Shown: piece by piece, positions 1-11,619 of the stretch
Layout: every line of letters begins with the position of its first letter
How positions within the stretch are numbered: position 1 is the stretch's first letter
Assembly: GCA_963920575.1 (NCBI GenBank)
Contig: OY986970.1
Span: 25,439,869-25,503,868 of the forward strand
DNA length: 64,000 nucleotides
Direction of reading: 5' to 3'
Source of the DNA: Narthecium ossifragum
Taxonomy: Eukaryota; Streptophyta; Magnoliopsida; Dioscoreales; Nartheciaceae
Notes under the pieces: model-generated
Databases searched by the model: none
The model's input: only the letters and a program-made list of their open reading frames with translations
Told to the model about the DNA's origin: nothing
Made by a program: the position numbers and the translations under genes

Positions 1-267
1 CTCCGATGTGGTAGAGGTGATAAATGGTACTAAGTTCTGGCCAAGGGATATGGAGCCTCTCGTGAAGGAGATATGGAAGCTTATGCTTGGTTTTGATAAT
101 GTCTTGTTTTTAGCTGTTCCTAGATGTACTAATGTCATGGCTGATAGAGTTGCCAAATGGTGCAGGGTTAATTGCACCAGTTTTTCTTGGCAGAAGGACA
201 TGGATTAGGGCCCTGGCACGATTGCTGTAAATAATCTTTAGCGCTCAAGCTCAACTCATCAAAAAAA
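1..267 (+). pseudogene. 3' end of an L1-type LINE (RNase H-like domain tail)
   Basis: An open frame from the left edge to the stop at 206-208 reads like the last part of the RNase H-like domain that closes plant LINE ORF2 proteins, with a V-A-D-x-V-A-like segment (residues MADRVAKWC). It matches in spacing and wording the end of the better preserved LINE at 27685-28708 in this window: both have an E-x-x-x-x-W-P-x-D stretch, then L-F-L-x-V-P/L-R. After the stop both run into a short 3' tail ending CTCATC followed by seven A (here 261-267), the expected LINE poly-A end. The element is cut by the window edge, so start and age are unknown. It is non-functional as seen. Family assignment is by recognition plus the internal match. 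Confidence 0.7.
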
Positions 268-269
268 TA

Positions 270-516
270 TGCATTGCACATGCCACGAATCGGTAGTGAG
301 ATACCGAATCTTTATTCTAGTCCATTGATAGAACAATACCGATTGACTAAATCAATGCATCGGTATTTCACTGCCGATAGAATGTACCAATAATCAAATC
401 GGTAAGTATCGGTAGTGAGATACCGATTCATTGATCTAGTCCATCGGTATTGTTCTACCGAAGAACTAGAATAAAGATTCGGTATCTCACCATCGATTCG
501 TGACATGTGCAATGCA
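270..516. mobile_element. Foldback MITE (near-perfect 247-bp palindrome)
   Basis: The sequence starting TGCATTGCACATG at 270 is repeated as its reverse complement ending at 516, and the similarity continues almost to the centre near 392, so the whole element folds into one long hairpin. Inside are several short palindromes of the form ATCGGTAGTGAGATACCGAT, related to motifs in the MULE at 42272-55959. It lies immediately after the LINE poly-A. No clear target duplication was found. Confidence 0.75.
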
Positions 517-1578
517 CACATATGTCACGTGGCGATGTACATAAATCTTTATTTAAAGAAACATATCCTAAATTTTGTTTTGCCACCGAGGCAGCTGCAA
601 TGTCATATATCAACTCTATCTTTGAATTCATCTCTTTGCTATGGCGCCAAACCTTGTCTGTTAAAGTGAGACTCACCGGCCAAGTTGCAAGTGGGTACTT
701 ATGCTTCTAATCTGTTCAATCTGGTGATAATTTCCGTCAATTGTCGGTCGCCGGAAAAGCCTGAAGAGTTGAGCTAGCTTTGGCATTGTTAGTATAGTGC
801 TTAAATGAAACTATTGCTTTTTATGAACATGGTTAAAGATGTCACTATTTTTTGCAGACATTAAGTACCATATAGCTGCATCTTATAAATGAGCAGATGT
901 ATTTATCACTTTAAAGTTTAAACAACCACATGGCGTGACTTGTCACAGTGACTCAAGGTGCGTGCCGCACCCAATTGGGCACCAACCAACTATTAATCAT
1001 GTTGGTCCCAAATTTAGTTACTTGGCTTAAATTAAGATGGCAATGTGATTGGGCTAGAATACCTTGATGTACCGAGTGTTGATGTATTTGACAACATGCA
1101 CAGCACAGGTTCGATGTCAGCAACCAAACAGCCTCCTATGCGTAGGTTCATATCTCTTTGATTAACACTTCGGTATCTAATGTGGAGCTCACATATTCAA
1201 ACTCTGATTTTAACAGTTTAAAAGGAAAATTGATGTAATCCATCAATTGCATGAGTTATGGCGATGAAGCCAGCGCAGCTCGGAGCTTAGATGTGGGCAT
1301 TGTTGGATCGTCTATTTATTAATTAGTTGTTTGATATGTGTCAAGACGATGCTGTGATGCCGTGAACTCCTATATAAGATATTGAGAAATGCGCATGTAA
1401 TGTCACCTGTCTAGTACTGATTAAGAAGCAGGTATGCTCCAGTGAAGCAATTAATTCTGCAATGACCAAAGTCATTCAAGGATCTACTGAAGACGAGCAA
1501 TGTCGTACATCTCCATAGATACATGGATCAGTATCGTACATCTCCATGCATGCGATAAAATCAGGAGTACAAACACCT
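517..1578. other. Intergenic, no recognisable feature
   Basis: AT-rich sequence with only short, unconvincing open frames. I see no RNA gene, known repeat or promoter that I can defend. Confidence 0.5.
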
Positions 1579-1812
1579 GCTGTTTGGCGTGGAGTTAGCT
1601 TATTTCAGATTAATGGAGGTGGAATTTTAGGGATTTTAGGATTAGTTTATTCTGAATTAAGGGAGTTAAAAAATAGAGATAGAAAAAGTAAAGTGATGGT
1701 GGTATATGGAATGTGAATAAAGTAGTAATGATTACTTTTGATGTTTGGAAATAAGTGTGAGAATAAGGGGGGTTAAGCGGGGATAACCCCCCTTAACCCC
1801 GTACCAAACAGC
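1579..1812. mobile_element. Small MITE (GCTGTTTGG-type ends)
   Basis: The left end GCTGTTTGGCGTGGAGTTAG is mirrored at the right end, whose reverse complement begins GCTGTTTGGTACGGGGTTAA. The interior is AT-rich and non-coding. 'Tttggt'-type ends such as these are common in plant MITEs that sit near genes. The flanking trinucleotides do not match exactly, so the superfamily is uncertain. Confidence 0.5.
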
Positions 1813-2495
1813 CCGGGGATTGAAACCATCAATGTTAGTAGTCATGGTACAATTGAATTCTTTTCAACCACCTCAATAGCACAATATTCCCACGCACAGT
1901 ACATATTTATGTTAAAAGGGAAGACGTGTTCTATCATATGATTTTAAATACCTCTAATAAGTTATATCAAGTTGATGAGGATAAATCTGACGATCGAAAA
2001 TAAAAACATGTGACAATAACGAGTTCAGTTGGGGGGGTTAGTTGGAGAAGAGAGAAAGAGGGGGTAGTGGTCCGTTACGTGTCATGTGGTTCGGGGGCTC
2101 ACTAGTCTATTATATAAGAGAATGCTTCATGACGTGACTCATATGCCACTTCATAATCAAAGGATAGTGATCGAAAAAAATAAAAAGGATAGTAGGGGTG
2201 GGTGGTTACCCGTGCTACCATCTAGTCTTATATAAAGGACATTTGCCTCTTTTAATCTAGGATAATAAGCTCGAGTAATCTACCTTATAAGATCAGGTTA
2301 CGGTTACCTGATTTGTCATGTTGTCACATGTTGTCCTATGTCGCATTCTACGTAGCCTAGCTTAAAGAGAGAACAATTGACAGTACGAGGATGGCGTTGT
2401 GGGAGGTTACACGGGCGGGCGGTTAGCAGGTTTCATAGGGAGATCGTCAACTATCCGGAGCGAGGGGATGAACGATCAGTCAGAATCGAGATCGT
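1813..2495. other. Intergenic, no recognisable feature
   Basis: Low-complexity and AT-rich sequence followed by the start of the GA-rich tandem repeat. No coding region can be supported. Confidence 0.4.
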
Positions 2496-3117
2496 GACCT
2501 ATTCGGAACGAGGGGATGAGCGATGTAGAGGCGAGCATGAGATGAAGGCCATCGATTGCTCTCAAACCACACAAGGCTTCCTGGATCAGGAACGCCTGTT
2601 TGGAGGACAACAGATATGAGGAGGTGGAGTTCGGTGGAGATGGTTGGAGGCGACTGCGTCTAAAGCTAGGTGTCACCTGGAGTTGCTCTGTTGCTGTGGA
2701 GTCACTCCCTACCACCGTCGGGCTGAGCAGGTTCGGATCGAAGTCGACGGAGGAAGAGGTGACCCAGTCCTGCCCTGACCTTCGATTCATCACCGCCATC
2801 ATCACCGGTATCATCCCAATCTCGTCCCGATCGGAGTCTATGAATGATCGTGACCTATTCGGAGCGAGGGGATGAACAATGCAGAGGCGAGCAGGAGATG
2901 AAGGTCGTCGACTACTCTCAAACCACACAAGGCTTCTGGAATCAGGAACGCATGTTTGGAGGACAACAGAGATGAGGAGGTGGAGTCCGGTGGAGATGGT
3001 CGGAGGCGGCTGCATCTGGAGCTGGGTGTCGCCTGGAGTTGCTATGTTGCGGTGGAGTCACTCCCTACCACCGCCGGGCCGAACGGGTTCGGATCGAAGT
3101 CGACGGAGGAGGAGGTG
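2496..3117. repeat. Tandem repeat, unit ~352-355 bp (second copy split by an LTR)
   Basis: The unit beginning GATCGTGACCTATTCGGA at about 2491 recurs at about 2845, and TTTGGAGGACAACAGA recurs 355 bp apart (2599 and 2954). The second copy stops at 3117 where the solo LTR begins and resumes at 5876-5965 (ACCCAGTCCTGCCC..., then the GGTATCATCCCAATC block). Short open frames on both strands are by-products of the GC-rich repeat. Confidence 0.8.
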
Positions 3118-3687
3118 TGTCACACCCCGACCCAGAAAACCCATCCAGGACGAGGCGTGAGGGGAAACCTACACTATTCATCTCCAACTGGCGCGATACA
3201 ATGCGAAAAAGACGGATAAATTTAAACAATATATATCTTTCAGAGGTGAAATAGAAATTCAATTCATATATACATCAAGTTGTACTATTTAAACATATGA
3301 TTACAATTCTTATCAAATTCCTCCAACGGAAAAGATCTTATACAAAAATCTGAAATGATCCTCGAAGATGTTTACAATTTACAAAACTGCCAAAGTACAA
3401 CTATCGTCCTCCAGCAACCTCAAGCACCTCTGGATGTAGTCGCGCCTCCAAAAGCTGATCCTGCCGGCTCTACTGCTGAAGAACTGACGCCTGCACCTGC
3501 AAACGCAGCCCGGGTAGGAGTGAGCGATAAGCTCAGTAGGGTTCTACTCTACGGCACACTGAAAGGAGGAAAACAACAACAGTGTCGTCTCCCCGCTCAA
3601 GCCTAACGGATGCCACGGGTCCCATAACCCTATCGATGTCCCAAGGGCTCCTGTCATGAAACCTCTCTCCTGAACACGTTACCAGGA

Positions 3688-3940
3688 GGCCAAGGAACAG
3701 TAACATGCAGGATCACCCTTACCCAAGCTGGAATACCATGCCTTGGGGAACCACGTCGGGAACGCACCGACAACCATGCTTAGCACTTAGCCTTAGGAAG
3801 ACAACACGACCAGGTGGCCAAGGAACAGTAACATGCAGGATCACCCTTACTCAAGCTGGAATACCATGCCTTGGGGAACCACGTTGGGAACGCACCGACA
3901 ACCATACTTAGCACTTAGCCTTAAGAAGACAACACGACCT
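3688..3940. repeat. 128-bp tandem duplication inside the solo LTR
   Basis: The block starting GGCCAAGGAACAGTAACATG is repeated at 128-bp spacing (3688 and 3816) with only a few substitutions. Confidence 0.85.
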
Positions 3941-4689
3941 CTACGCCTCAAAACAAAGATCAGAGTCAACTAGCGTGCATCCTCAATAACATGAGATTCT
4001 GATCAAACAATCACGCCCTAATCCTGACTACTCAGCCGTGGTCCTAAGGCTAGATCCGAGCTACCCGAGAGCCTCGGATCGGCGATCAACCCATCGCCCG
4101 CCTAACCTCATATGCCTCTAATGCAAACAAGATGCATGCAATGCTCAGGCACAGATAATAAGATATAACCATGCAACAACATGACAATAATCATACAGGA
4201 CTAGGCATAGCCTACAGCTAGCCCAAGGGGTGAGCATAGCAAAGGCCTCAAATACAGATAATCTATACTAACCAAACAATGATTAGAGCAAAGCATCGAA
4301 CACATGTATACAATAGTCTTCAGTGCTCTCTTGCATCTGACAGACTAAGGTTCCACAGTTACCCCGCAGGTAACTGTCTCACATTTATACAATAGCCCTC
4401 GGCACACGCCGGCATCAGGCTAAGGTTCCACAATTTCACATTAGCTAGCACTCATAGCTAGCTAACGGTTAAGTAACAATAAGCATTTAAATATATCATT
4501 CAACTAAGTATTTAAATGCACATCTATCCATAAATTCACCAAAAAGACAAACGCCCAATTCAATTCCCAATCTCGATAGAAATCCCTCGAAAAATCCCTT
4601 GAAAACGACATCTATGTTTCCTAACATGATTGGGTATCTATCATGGATGAAAACCAATCAAAGGAAACCAGCAAACATAGCTCAGTGGC

Positions 4690-5050
4690 CCACGATCGAT
4701 GTGACAGTCGATCCGACGGTCGACCGTGAGGCCACGGTCGATGCCACGGTCGATCCGACGGTCGACCGTGGGGCCAATCGAGGGAAAAACATGAGGGCCA
4801 CGGTCGATCGGTGCATCGACCGTGGGAGACCCAAAACGGGACAGAGCCTCACGGACGATGCGACGGTTGATCCGACGGTCGACCGTGAGGCGGAATGAAA
4901 AAGGAGAAGGAACCACGGTCGATCGGGGCATCGACCGTGGGAGGCCAAAATCGCGACAGAGCCCGACGGTCGATACGACGGTCGACCGTCCGGCCCGAAA
5001 GAAGCGTATTAACGCTTGACGGTCGATCCACCGATCGACCATCAGCCCCA
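4690..5050. repeat. Degenerate array of CGGTCGATC / GGTCGACCG palindromes
   Basis: Short units such as CGATCCGACGGTCGACCGTG repeat about a dozen times on both strands, spaced by roughly 20-60 bp. This produces overlapping arginine/aspartate-rich open frames on both strands that are not genes. It resembles the GATCGATC arrays found in other LTRs of the window. Confidence 0.8.
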
Positions 5051-5965
5051 CGGCACAGTTCCTCAGAACAGTGCCAAAAATCCAATTTCTTGGATTTGAA
5101 TGATCAAATCAAGTTGGAAGTTGATGAAACTTTGCAAGCATGTGTAAAAGATGATAGGGAAGTTAATGGTACGATCAAAACACGATTTTGATGGTTAAAT
5201 CTCAAACCTAGGTCTCAATGGCCGAAAACCGACAAAACGGCGATAATACGAAAACAAGCCGTTAAAATACGGAAATCGCAAGGTAAGAATACTAGAAACA
5301 AGCCATACTACACACGCATTGAACCACACAACATTCTAACATGTAATCCTACAGCGAAAGCACAAGAAGGCTATCCTAGGAGAACCCGATCCTAAGATCG
5401 AGGTAGGAACACCTATTTGAACAAGCAGGGCAGCTCCTCCACGCATCCCCCAACTCCGATCGCCGGAATTCGCTTCTCGAAAGCCACGCTCCGAAGCCCT
5501 AGCACCGTCGGTTGGAGAGAGGGAGAAAGAACGACAGGAGAAGGAGGAAGGAAAGAAAGAAAGAGAAAGGAAAGGGGTTTAAATAGAAAGCTGGAATCGA
5601 TCACAGCCGTCCGATTCGATCTCTCCCGATCGAGCTCCGATCTTCCGATCGGAAGCGCCCTTAAGGTTCTAATCAAACACTTACATCAATCCAAGGCCGT
5701 GTGTGTAACGCGGGTGTGAAACTGACCACCAGGGAGCATATTTACCAAAGTGCCACTGGGGTCAAAAACAGCGATGCGACTAACCGATCGCATCCCAAGG
5801 CCAACCGAGCCAAACCACAAACCCAGACCCTTGACCTAACGCGGTCGGACCGGGTTGGAGGTACGGGTCCTCACAAGGTGACCCAGTCCTGCCCGGACCT
5901 TCGATCCATCACTGCCATCATCACCGGTATCATCCCAATCCCATCCCGATCGGAGTCTATGGATG

Positions 5966-7135
5966 ATATGTTTGGTTTCTATTATATATTGTAGGGGCGA
6001 CATCGGGCATAAGAGCGAAGACGACGCGGTTGCTGGCGATGAGATGGACAAGGCTCATGGACTTGGTCGACGGGGCGCGTCCCGACGAGGGCTTTCGGCG
6101 GGGAGGCGATGGTGAGGAACAACGAGAGGCGGGATAGCGGCGGGGCTCGCAGTCGGTGTCGGGGTTGCTGGGTCGCAGTTGGTGTCGGGGTTGCTGGGTC
6201 GCAATCGTGGGTGGGTGGGTGGGGGGGGAATAGGTTGGGGGAAAAGAGAGAACGAGTGGGAGGAGAGTTTGTCGGTGGGGCGCGTCCCGGCGAGGGTTTT
6301 TGGCGGGGAGGAATGACGAGAGGTGGGACGGCGGCAGAGGTCGCAGTCGGTGTTGGGGTTGCTGGGTCGCAATCGTGGGTGAGAGGGGGGGGGAGAGGAA
6401 GTCGGGGAAAATAAGCCGGGGGAAAGAGAGAACGAGTGGGAGGAGAGTTGATGGATGGTGGAGATCTAAGGTGGGCTTGATCTAAAGGCTAGGATCAGTG
6501 GGATAATTGTTTTGAATAGAGAAAAGAATTATTACATGTATAATTGTTTTGATATTGAATCCTTCAAAGCTTCTAATTATTGGGATGGGTTTGAGACTTT
6601 GAGTTAATTGTTATGTACAACGAGTCCATCTGCATAGCTATAGCATTTATGGATATATATTTTATTAGGATAAAAAAGCTTCTTGGTGGGTGATGGCATT
6701 ACTCTATATTCCATGTGTTTAGGAACATGGAGAATCATCAAACCTTTTGGTGGGTGAGGACATTACTTTATGTTTCATGTGTTTAGGAGGGCGAAGAATT
6801 ATCATCACATGTAAACCGTGCCAGGGGCGTGTGCAAATACTTGTATATTATATAAAATCAGTTTTTATGACGTGACACATGAGTCATAAAATTATGCACG
6901 CGCGATATGCACACATGACATAGGATTGTAACCAAATAAATAGAGAGATGATAGTTTTGGGGCACGGGGCCTCATTTGTTATGCCACATCATGACCAATT
7001 TTTAACGTGACGCACACTTGACGTAAGATTGGTTATTACAAGAAAAAAAGTAGAGAGGAGAGAGGAGAGAGAGAAGTGGTGGGCGATTAGCCGTGATCGG
7101 GTCCACGTGAACTCATAAGGCATGGTGGCTGTTTA
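5966..7135. repeat. GC-rich duplicated block then AT-rich intergenic DNA
   Basis: About 6065-6260 and 6275-6420 are two copies of a GGGCGCGTCCCGRCGAGGG...GGGTTGCTGGGTCGCA block. About 6680-6790 has two copies of a TTGGTGGGTGAKGRCATTAC block. Open frames here are glycine/arginine-rich artefacts. Nothing else recognisable up to 7135. Confidence 0.5.
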
Positions 7136-7397
7136 GGGCCCGTTTGGCAACTCGGAATCTGACGAATGAGCTGAATGAGGAATAAGCTGAATGAGATGAA
7201 ATCGGAATGAGCTGAATCTGGTGATTCTGTGGATTTTGGTTCTGTTGTTTGGTTGGTCTGTGTGGAATGAGCTGAATCTGCTGATTCTGGCGTTTGGTTT
7301 GTCTGGTATGAGTGAACTGAATCTGCTAATTCCGTGGATCCTAGTGTTTGGTTCATAAATATCTGAATTGGAATCGAATGAATTTTGATAGAATATT

Positions 7398-7450
7398 TGT
7401 CACGCCCCAACCCAGAAAACGCATCCGGACCGGAACGTGAGCCAACTAAC
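7398..7450 (-). other. Possible truncated LTR end
   Basis: TGTCACGCCCCAACCCAGAA at 7398 is nearly the same as the first 20 bases of the plus-strand left end of the solo LTR at 3118. The similarity fades within about 50 bp and no matching other end or target duplication was found, so it may be a relic of an LTR or coincidence. Confidence 0.3.
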
Positions 7451-7692
7451 CTATTTAAAACAACCACAACGAATAATTTAATCCATAAATTCCTAAGATA
7501 ATTTCGACAGAGTCTCCTCTATTAATTCAATACACGGAATCTGTACAATTTATTTTCTGGTGCAATTACATTATAAGACTTAAACAACAAAATACACAAT
7601 TTCTATCAAGGAGTAAAATTGACATTCTAAGTCTTACAAAGTAGTAATTAGTTAAAAATTACAAACTTTTCAAACTATGCATGCCTCGTACA

Positions 7693-8004
7693 TTAGTCTT
7701 TATCATAAATGATAAACAAGAGTAACCCAATGATAACAACAACACATGAAACACAAAAGACAAGAAGACAACACAATAAAGCAACATTGCCTTTCTCTAT
7801 AACTTTCGGATCTTCATTTTTTGCAACAAAACATTTCTTGTCTTCATATTTAAAATATTCAAAGTAGGCTTCCTCCGCATCCTCCATTGACATGTACTTC
7901 TTATAACAAGCCCTAGAGAATCCCGAAACTTGTGCATGACATTCTCCCCAAGTTTGATAAATGCCTTGTTTTCTCCCTCTAAATACTACGTAGGAGGGAG
8001 CCAT
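7693..8004 (-). CDS. Small protein with RNase H1 N-terminal / viroplasmin-like domain and one transmembrane segment
   Basis: The 103-residue ORF starts with the pattern Y-V-V-F-R-G-R-x-x-G-I-Y-x-x-W-x-E-C, followed by Q-V-x-G-F-S and a Y-K-K-Y segment (residues 5-40). This is the hallmark of the small RNase H1 N-terminal domain, also known from caulimovirus inclusion-body proteins, which binds RNA/DNA hybrids or double-stranded RNA. Residues 72-99 form a strongly hydrophobic stretch consistent with one membrane anchor, ending in a short charged tail. No RNase H catalytic domain follows. The ORF lies inside the PIF/Harbinger element, downstream of and on the same strand as its transposase and Myb ORF, and may be a third element gene or a captured host exon. 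Upstream exons are possible. Domain call is by recognition; the function in the element is unknown. Confidence 0.6.
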   Translation of the reverse strand: MAPSYVVFRGRKQGIYQTWGECHAQVSGFSRACYKKYMSMEDAEEAYFEYFKYEDKKCFVAKNEDPKVIEKGNVALLCCLLVFCVSCVVVIIGLLLFIIYDKD

Positions 8005-9092
8005 ACCTATGCATCAAATAGTACCGTACAAGTAAGAATCAGAAATTTGAAGGAGATAGTAGAAATAAAAAAGCAATTTAGGATTCATAGCATAGTGTTC
8101 AATGCATAAAAAAGACATCGGCACACATAGCTCTATAAGCAGCTGAGAAAATCCTGAGTAATAATCAAGAAGTAATTTCTGATGAGAATATTATACATGA
8201 TCCACTTATCATGGGCACCTCGTTATGTTGCAGTTTCCGTATGCACTAATTAGAGAGATTTTTCATGGATTTGGCTATATAATCAAATCTTAGACGAGCT
8301 AGATATTTGAGCTATCATAAGGAATATGATTATTAGCTGAGATCATTAAAGTTATACAAGACCATTCTATGTGATTTCATTAGTAAGGAACATATAGGTT
8401 TCTACTTCGCAAATTAGTATATCATGGACAAGGACCGGCAGGGAAAATACAAAAGGAGTATCAACAGATACTTGGAAATTTAAGAGAATAAGAACCAAAT
8501 GGTAAATTCTCTCTGCGACGAATACAAACAAGAAAACCAGAAGTTTTCTTCAGAAGAACCAAAAGCCCAGACATGGGGCTTTCATGACAGCACCAAAACT
8601 AAGAAAAAACAGTAATGAAATGCATAAGATGAAACATGGGTTCCTCAAAAATGTCGAGAAATACACAAATCCGAAACTCTAGTATAAACTATATAATATT
8701 TAAAAATGCATTAAGAATATGAATAATCTCAACAGCACAAACTTTCTTCCTTTAAAAACAGCACAAACTTTATAATTTGAGACAATATAATGTCAATAAC
8801 GAATCTAACAAGTAGAGGGGTTAGCTTGTCTTTACCATAATTAGAAACAACAAAGGCATTTCAAACTGCACCACTAACCACCAATATATGTCAATCACGA
8901 ATCTAACACAAACAAAACAAACATATTGAGGGACAAGAAACATAAATATTGTTTCATAAAGGGATGCCAAAATAAACACCATTCCCTGTAGTTACACTAC
9001 AAACAAAACATACTTTCCCACAAGCATAGAAGTTAAATTTTCCAAATTACAGCTCCAACAAGCTTTCTGAAAAGCACTTAACCCAGACGAGA
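8005..9092. other. Non-coding interior of the PIF/Harbinger element
   Basis: AT-rich sequence without a convincing open frame on either strand, lying between the RNase H1-N-like ORF and the Myb-like ORF. It could include introns or untranslated regions of either. Confidence 0.5.
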
Positions 9093-10100
9093 CTAATTAC
9101 TAGGACCTCCTCTTGCACTAGCTAGGAATTTGTCCATCCATATCTTGTGATAGCGCTCGCTCTTCCTTAGAAAAGATCTAGCTTCCGTATCATTCCTCAT
9201 GAGTTGATCATAAGCGTCCACGAGATCTTCCTCCTCGTAACCATGTTGAACCATACCAGTTACCTCCGAAAATAATTCCTTGTTGATCTCTCGTAGCCTT
9301 GAAGCCTTCATAGTTTCATTCATGGTATCCAGTTTCGAGAACATCATATCAAACTTCTCGTTCATATTCAATGCACTCTTTCCCCGATTGCTCTTCCCCC
9401 TCGTAGTATTATTAGGTGTCATCGAGGGATGCTGAACAAAAGTTTGATCATCCGTGGCTTCAGTGTCGAGATCATCATTATGGGCATCAAGGGGCATCGA
9501 GGGAGTTTGGGACGTATCCATGCGACAAGCATTGCTACTACCCTCTTGAGATGCAGCCAATGGATCTGTGAAGGATCGTGCAAACGATCCTTGCGCTTGG
9601 CTGCTACCCAAAATGGTCACCATGTGATTGTATCCAACAATAGGTTTGTTAATGAAGACGGCATCGTCGGGGTTGGCCTGAAATATAATAAGTCGTTTAG
9701 AATAAATAGATTAAGATGAATCAATTAGCATTGTTAATGACTTTCATGTTACTTACTGCTATCCATGTTGCAGCCTCATCTACGCCCATGATAATCACCT
9801 TTGTGTCGTGATCAAATTCAATCCCACTTAACGCCTTGATTTTTGTAATCCGTCTCCACATTTTCTTGAATTTTCACAAGTGATTATTGATGTTATCAAC
9901 TGTGATAACCTGTTGCCATTTCTCCGTCATGACAGTAGCTGCTGCCTTAAGAGCGGTAGTATTCAGTTTACCATGCTCTACGGTCAATTCAGCCAACTTC
10001 TCTAAAAAAAATCATCTCTATCATCCCATCGTACTTGATTCACTACCTTCTTTCGTTTCTCTTTCCTGCTATTACTCTCATCCGTTGCATCAAGCTCCAT
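9093..10100 (-). pseudogene. Myb/SANT-like DNA-binding ORF of the PIF/Harbinger element (decayed)
   Basis: Read from ATG at 10100 (minus), the frame encodes a basic start (KEKRKK), a V-R-W-D-D segment, then E-K-W-Q, K-K-M-W and W-I-A-A-N-P blocks. These match the Myb/SANT-like (Myb_DNA-bind_3 type) proteins that plant Harbinger elements use as the DNA-binding partner of the transposase. A 79-bp GT-AG intron (9756-9678) joins W-I-A to A-N-P-D. The second exon (to 9093) carries a poorly conserved acidic linker and ends with a conserved-looking S-F-L-R-K-S-E-R-Y-H-K-I-W motif common to this family. Two lesions are visible: a frame change in a run of T near 10008-10014 and an in-frame TGA at 9876-9874. 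The protein is therefore probably not made in full, unless an unseen intron removes these. Confidence 0.75.
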
Positions 10101-10293
10101 TCCTTGATATAAGTGAAGATAAATTAAGAAGAAAAATAACAATATACATAAACAACATAGACAATGAAGCAAATGATGCAAATTTGAAAGATAACAAAGT
10201 ACTAAGATCAATCTCTTGGGTGATGCCGCAATAAGAATCACAATACAACATGCCATTACAAGACACAATACAACATGCCATTACAACACACAG

Positions 10294-11619
10294 TCATAAT
10301 AAGCTATCCCTATTAGTCCACATCTCTTGGGTGATTGCATGTCTCTTCCTTAGCCATTCCGATGTCTCAGCTCTCTCCTCTCTTCGTGTCCTATGTGGAG
10401 GATGAACCGGAGGTACCCAATTGGTCTCCGACGGTATCAGGCTATCTCCTCCATTGCTTATGATGTAATTATGGAGAATACAACATGCCAGTACAAGATC
10501 AACTTGTGTCAGGGATGGATAAAAAGGTCTCGATGTCAAAATCTTAAACCGATTCTTGAGAGCTCCAAACGCGCGCTCAATAGAGGTCCGAGCTGAAGAG
10601 TGGATATAGTTGAAGAGTTCTTCTGGCGAATAAGGTTGTCGTCCACTAAAATCTTGTAAATGATATCGAAATCCACGATACGGAGCAATGAAACCGGGTC
10701 TCGTCGAATAGCCCGCATCGTACAAATAAAATTTTCCTATCGTTATGAATGTATTAAACTCAAGCAATTGATTACATCGTAAATAGCAACTTGATTCAAC
10801 CAACAACTCAGAATCTGGGACGGTAAGCCCATTGGGCCTCTCAAGAGCGTCATGAAATACTAAGGCATCATGCGCAGACCCCTCCCATCCAGCAAGAACG
10901 TAGGTGAATTTTAAATCGAAATCCACTGCTGCCAAGACATTTTGCGTTGGGTAGCCTTTCCTACCATAAAAGGTAGGTGCAATATTTGGAGGCACGGAAG
11001 CATGTACATGTGTTCCATCTATTGCTCCGACACAATCCTGAAGTATATTCATACGCTATTCATTGTAAATTATCATGCACCAAGGGTCGTTGAGATGAAG
11101 ACTTATTATAGAGGTGAAATAGCTACATACCTTGAAATAGGTATATTTTGGCCTACTTGCTATGTATGATTGCGTTGCAAGTGGTGGAGGCTTGACATAA
11201 TCATCCCGAAGTGCTCCTATGGCAGCTAGGATTTTATTAAAATATCTCGACACCGTCTCGCCAGATCTCATGAAGTTGTTTTTGAACACGCTGTTACGCA
11301 CATTGTGTCCAAGTATGTGTAGGAACATCAACATTTGCTCCTCTACAGTCGTGTGACTTGTATCATTTAGAAGCTTCCTATCTCGCAATATCTTGCACAA
11401 CCCCATAAAAGGATCTCTTCTCATTCTAATCATTTCAAGGCACACCTCATCCGTGGTCAATCGATCGATGTAATTAGACCTTTCTACTCCTCTATCGATT
11501 GCAGGGGTACGTTCCTTTTCTAAGGTCTCATAGATCCAAACCATGAACATATAGCAACTGACCATGGTTTGGATTACTATAGCATGTCTTTGTTGATCTC
11601 CAGCATACATATCATCCAT
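10294..11619 (-). CDS. PIF/Harbinger DDE transposase (two exons)
   Basis: Exon 1 runs 11619-11131 and exon 2 11037-10294. The 93-bp intron has GT...AG ends, and removing it joins Y-T-Y-F-K to D-C-V-G-A-I-D-G-T-H in frame, giving a protein of about 410 residues, a normal length for the family. The N-terminal half has a helix-turn-helix-like region (T-V-E-E-Q-M-L-M-F-L). The nuclease core shows the three expected acidic residues: D in A-I-D-G-T-H, D in G-W-E-G-S-A-H-D-A, and E in S-I-E-R-A-F-G-A-L-K-N-R-F. No frameshift or stop is seen. The enzyme would cut and rejoin the element's ends at TTA targets together with the Myb-like partner. The first ATG of the open frame was taken as start; an earlier exon cannot be excluded. 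Confidence 0.9.

Larger units (their letters stand above)
3118..5875 (-). mobile_element. Solo LTR, Ty3/Gypsy-type, 2758 bp, target duplication AGGTG
   Basis: Read on the minus strand, it starts TGTGAGGACCCG and ends GGGTGTGACA, so it has TG...CA ends. It is flanked by the same five bases, AGGTG (3113-3117 and 5876-5880). The ends match the families of the solo LTRs at 51117-53716 and 56526-58549. No primer-binding site, gag or pol follows on either side, so this is a solo LTR left by recombination. It contains a 128-bp tandem duplication (3688-3940) and an array of GGTCGATC/GGTCGACC palindromes (about 4690-5050). Confidence 0.9.

Noticed and set aside
2600..3254. Open frames in the 355-bp tandem repeat
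   Set aside because: They repeat with the unit, carry no recognisable domain and are cut by the LTR.
4599..5191. Several overlapping Arg/Asp-rich open frames on both strands
   Set aside because: Produced by the CGGTCGATC-type repeat array; the same applies to frames at 12547-13494, 52427-53087 and 56171-58997.
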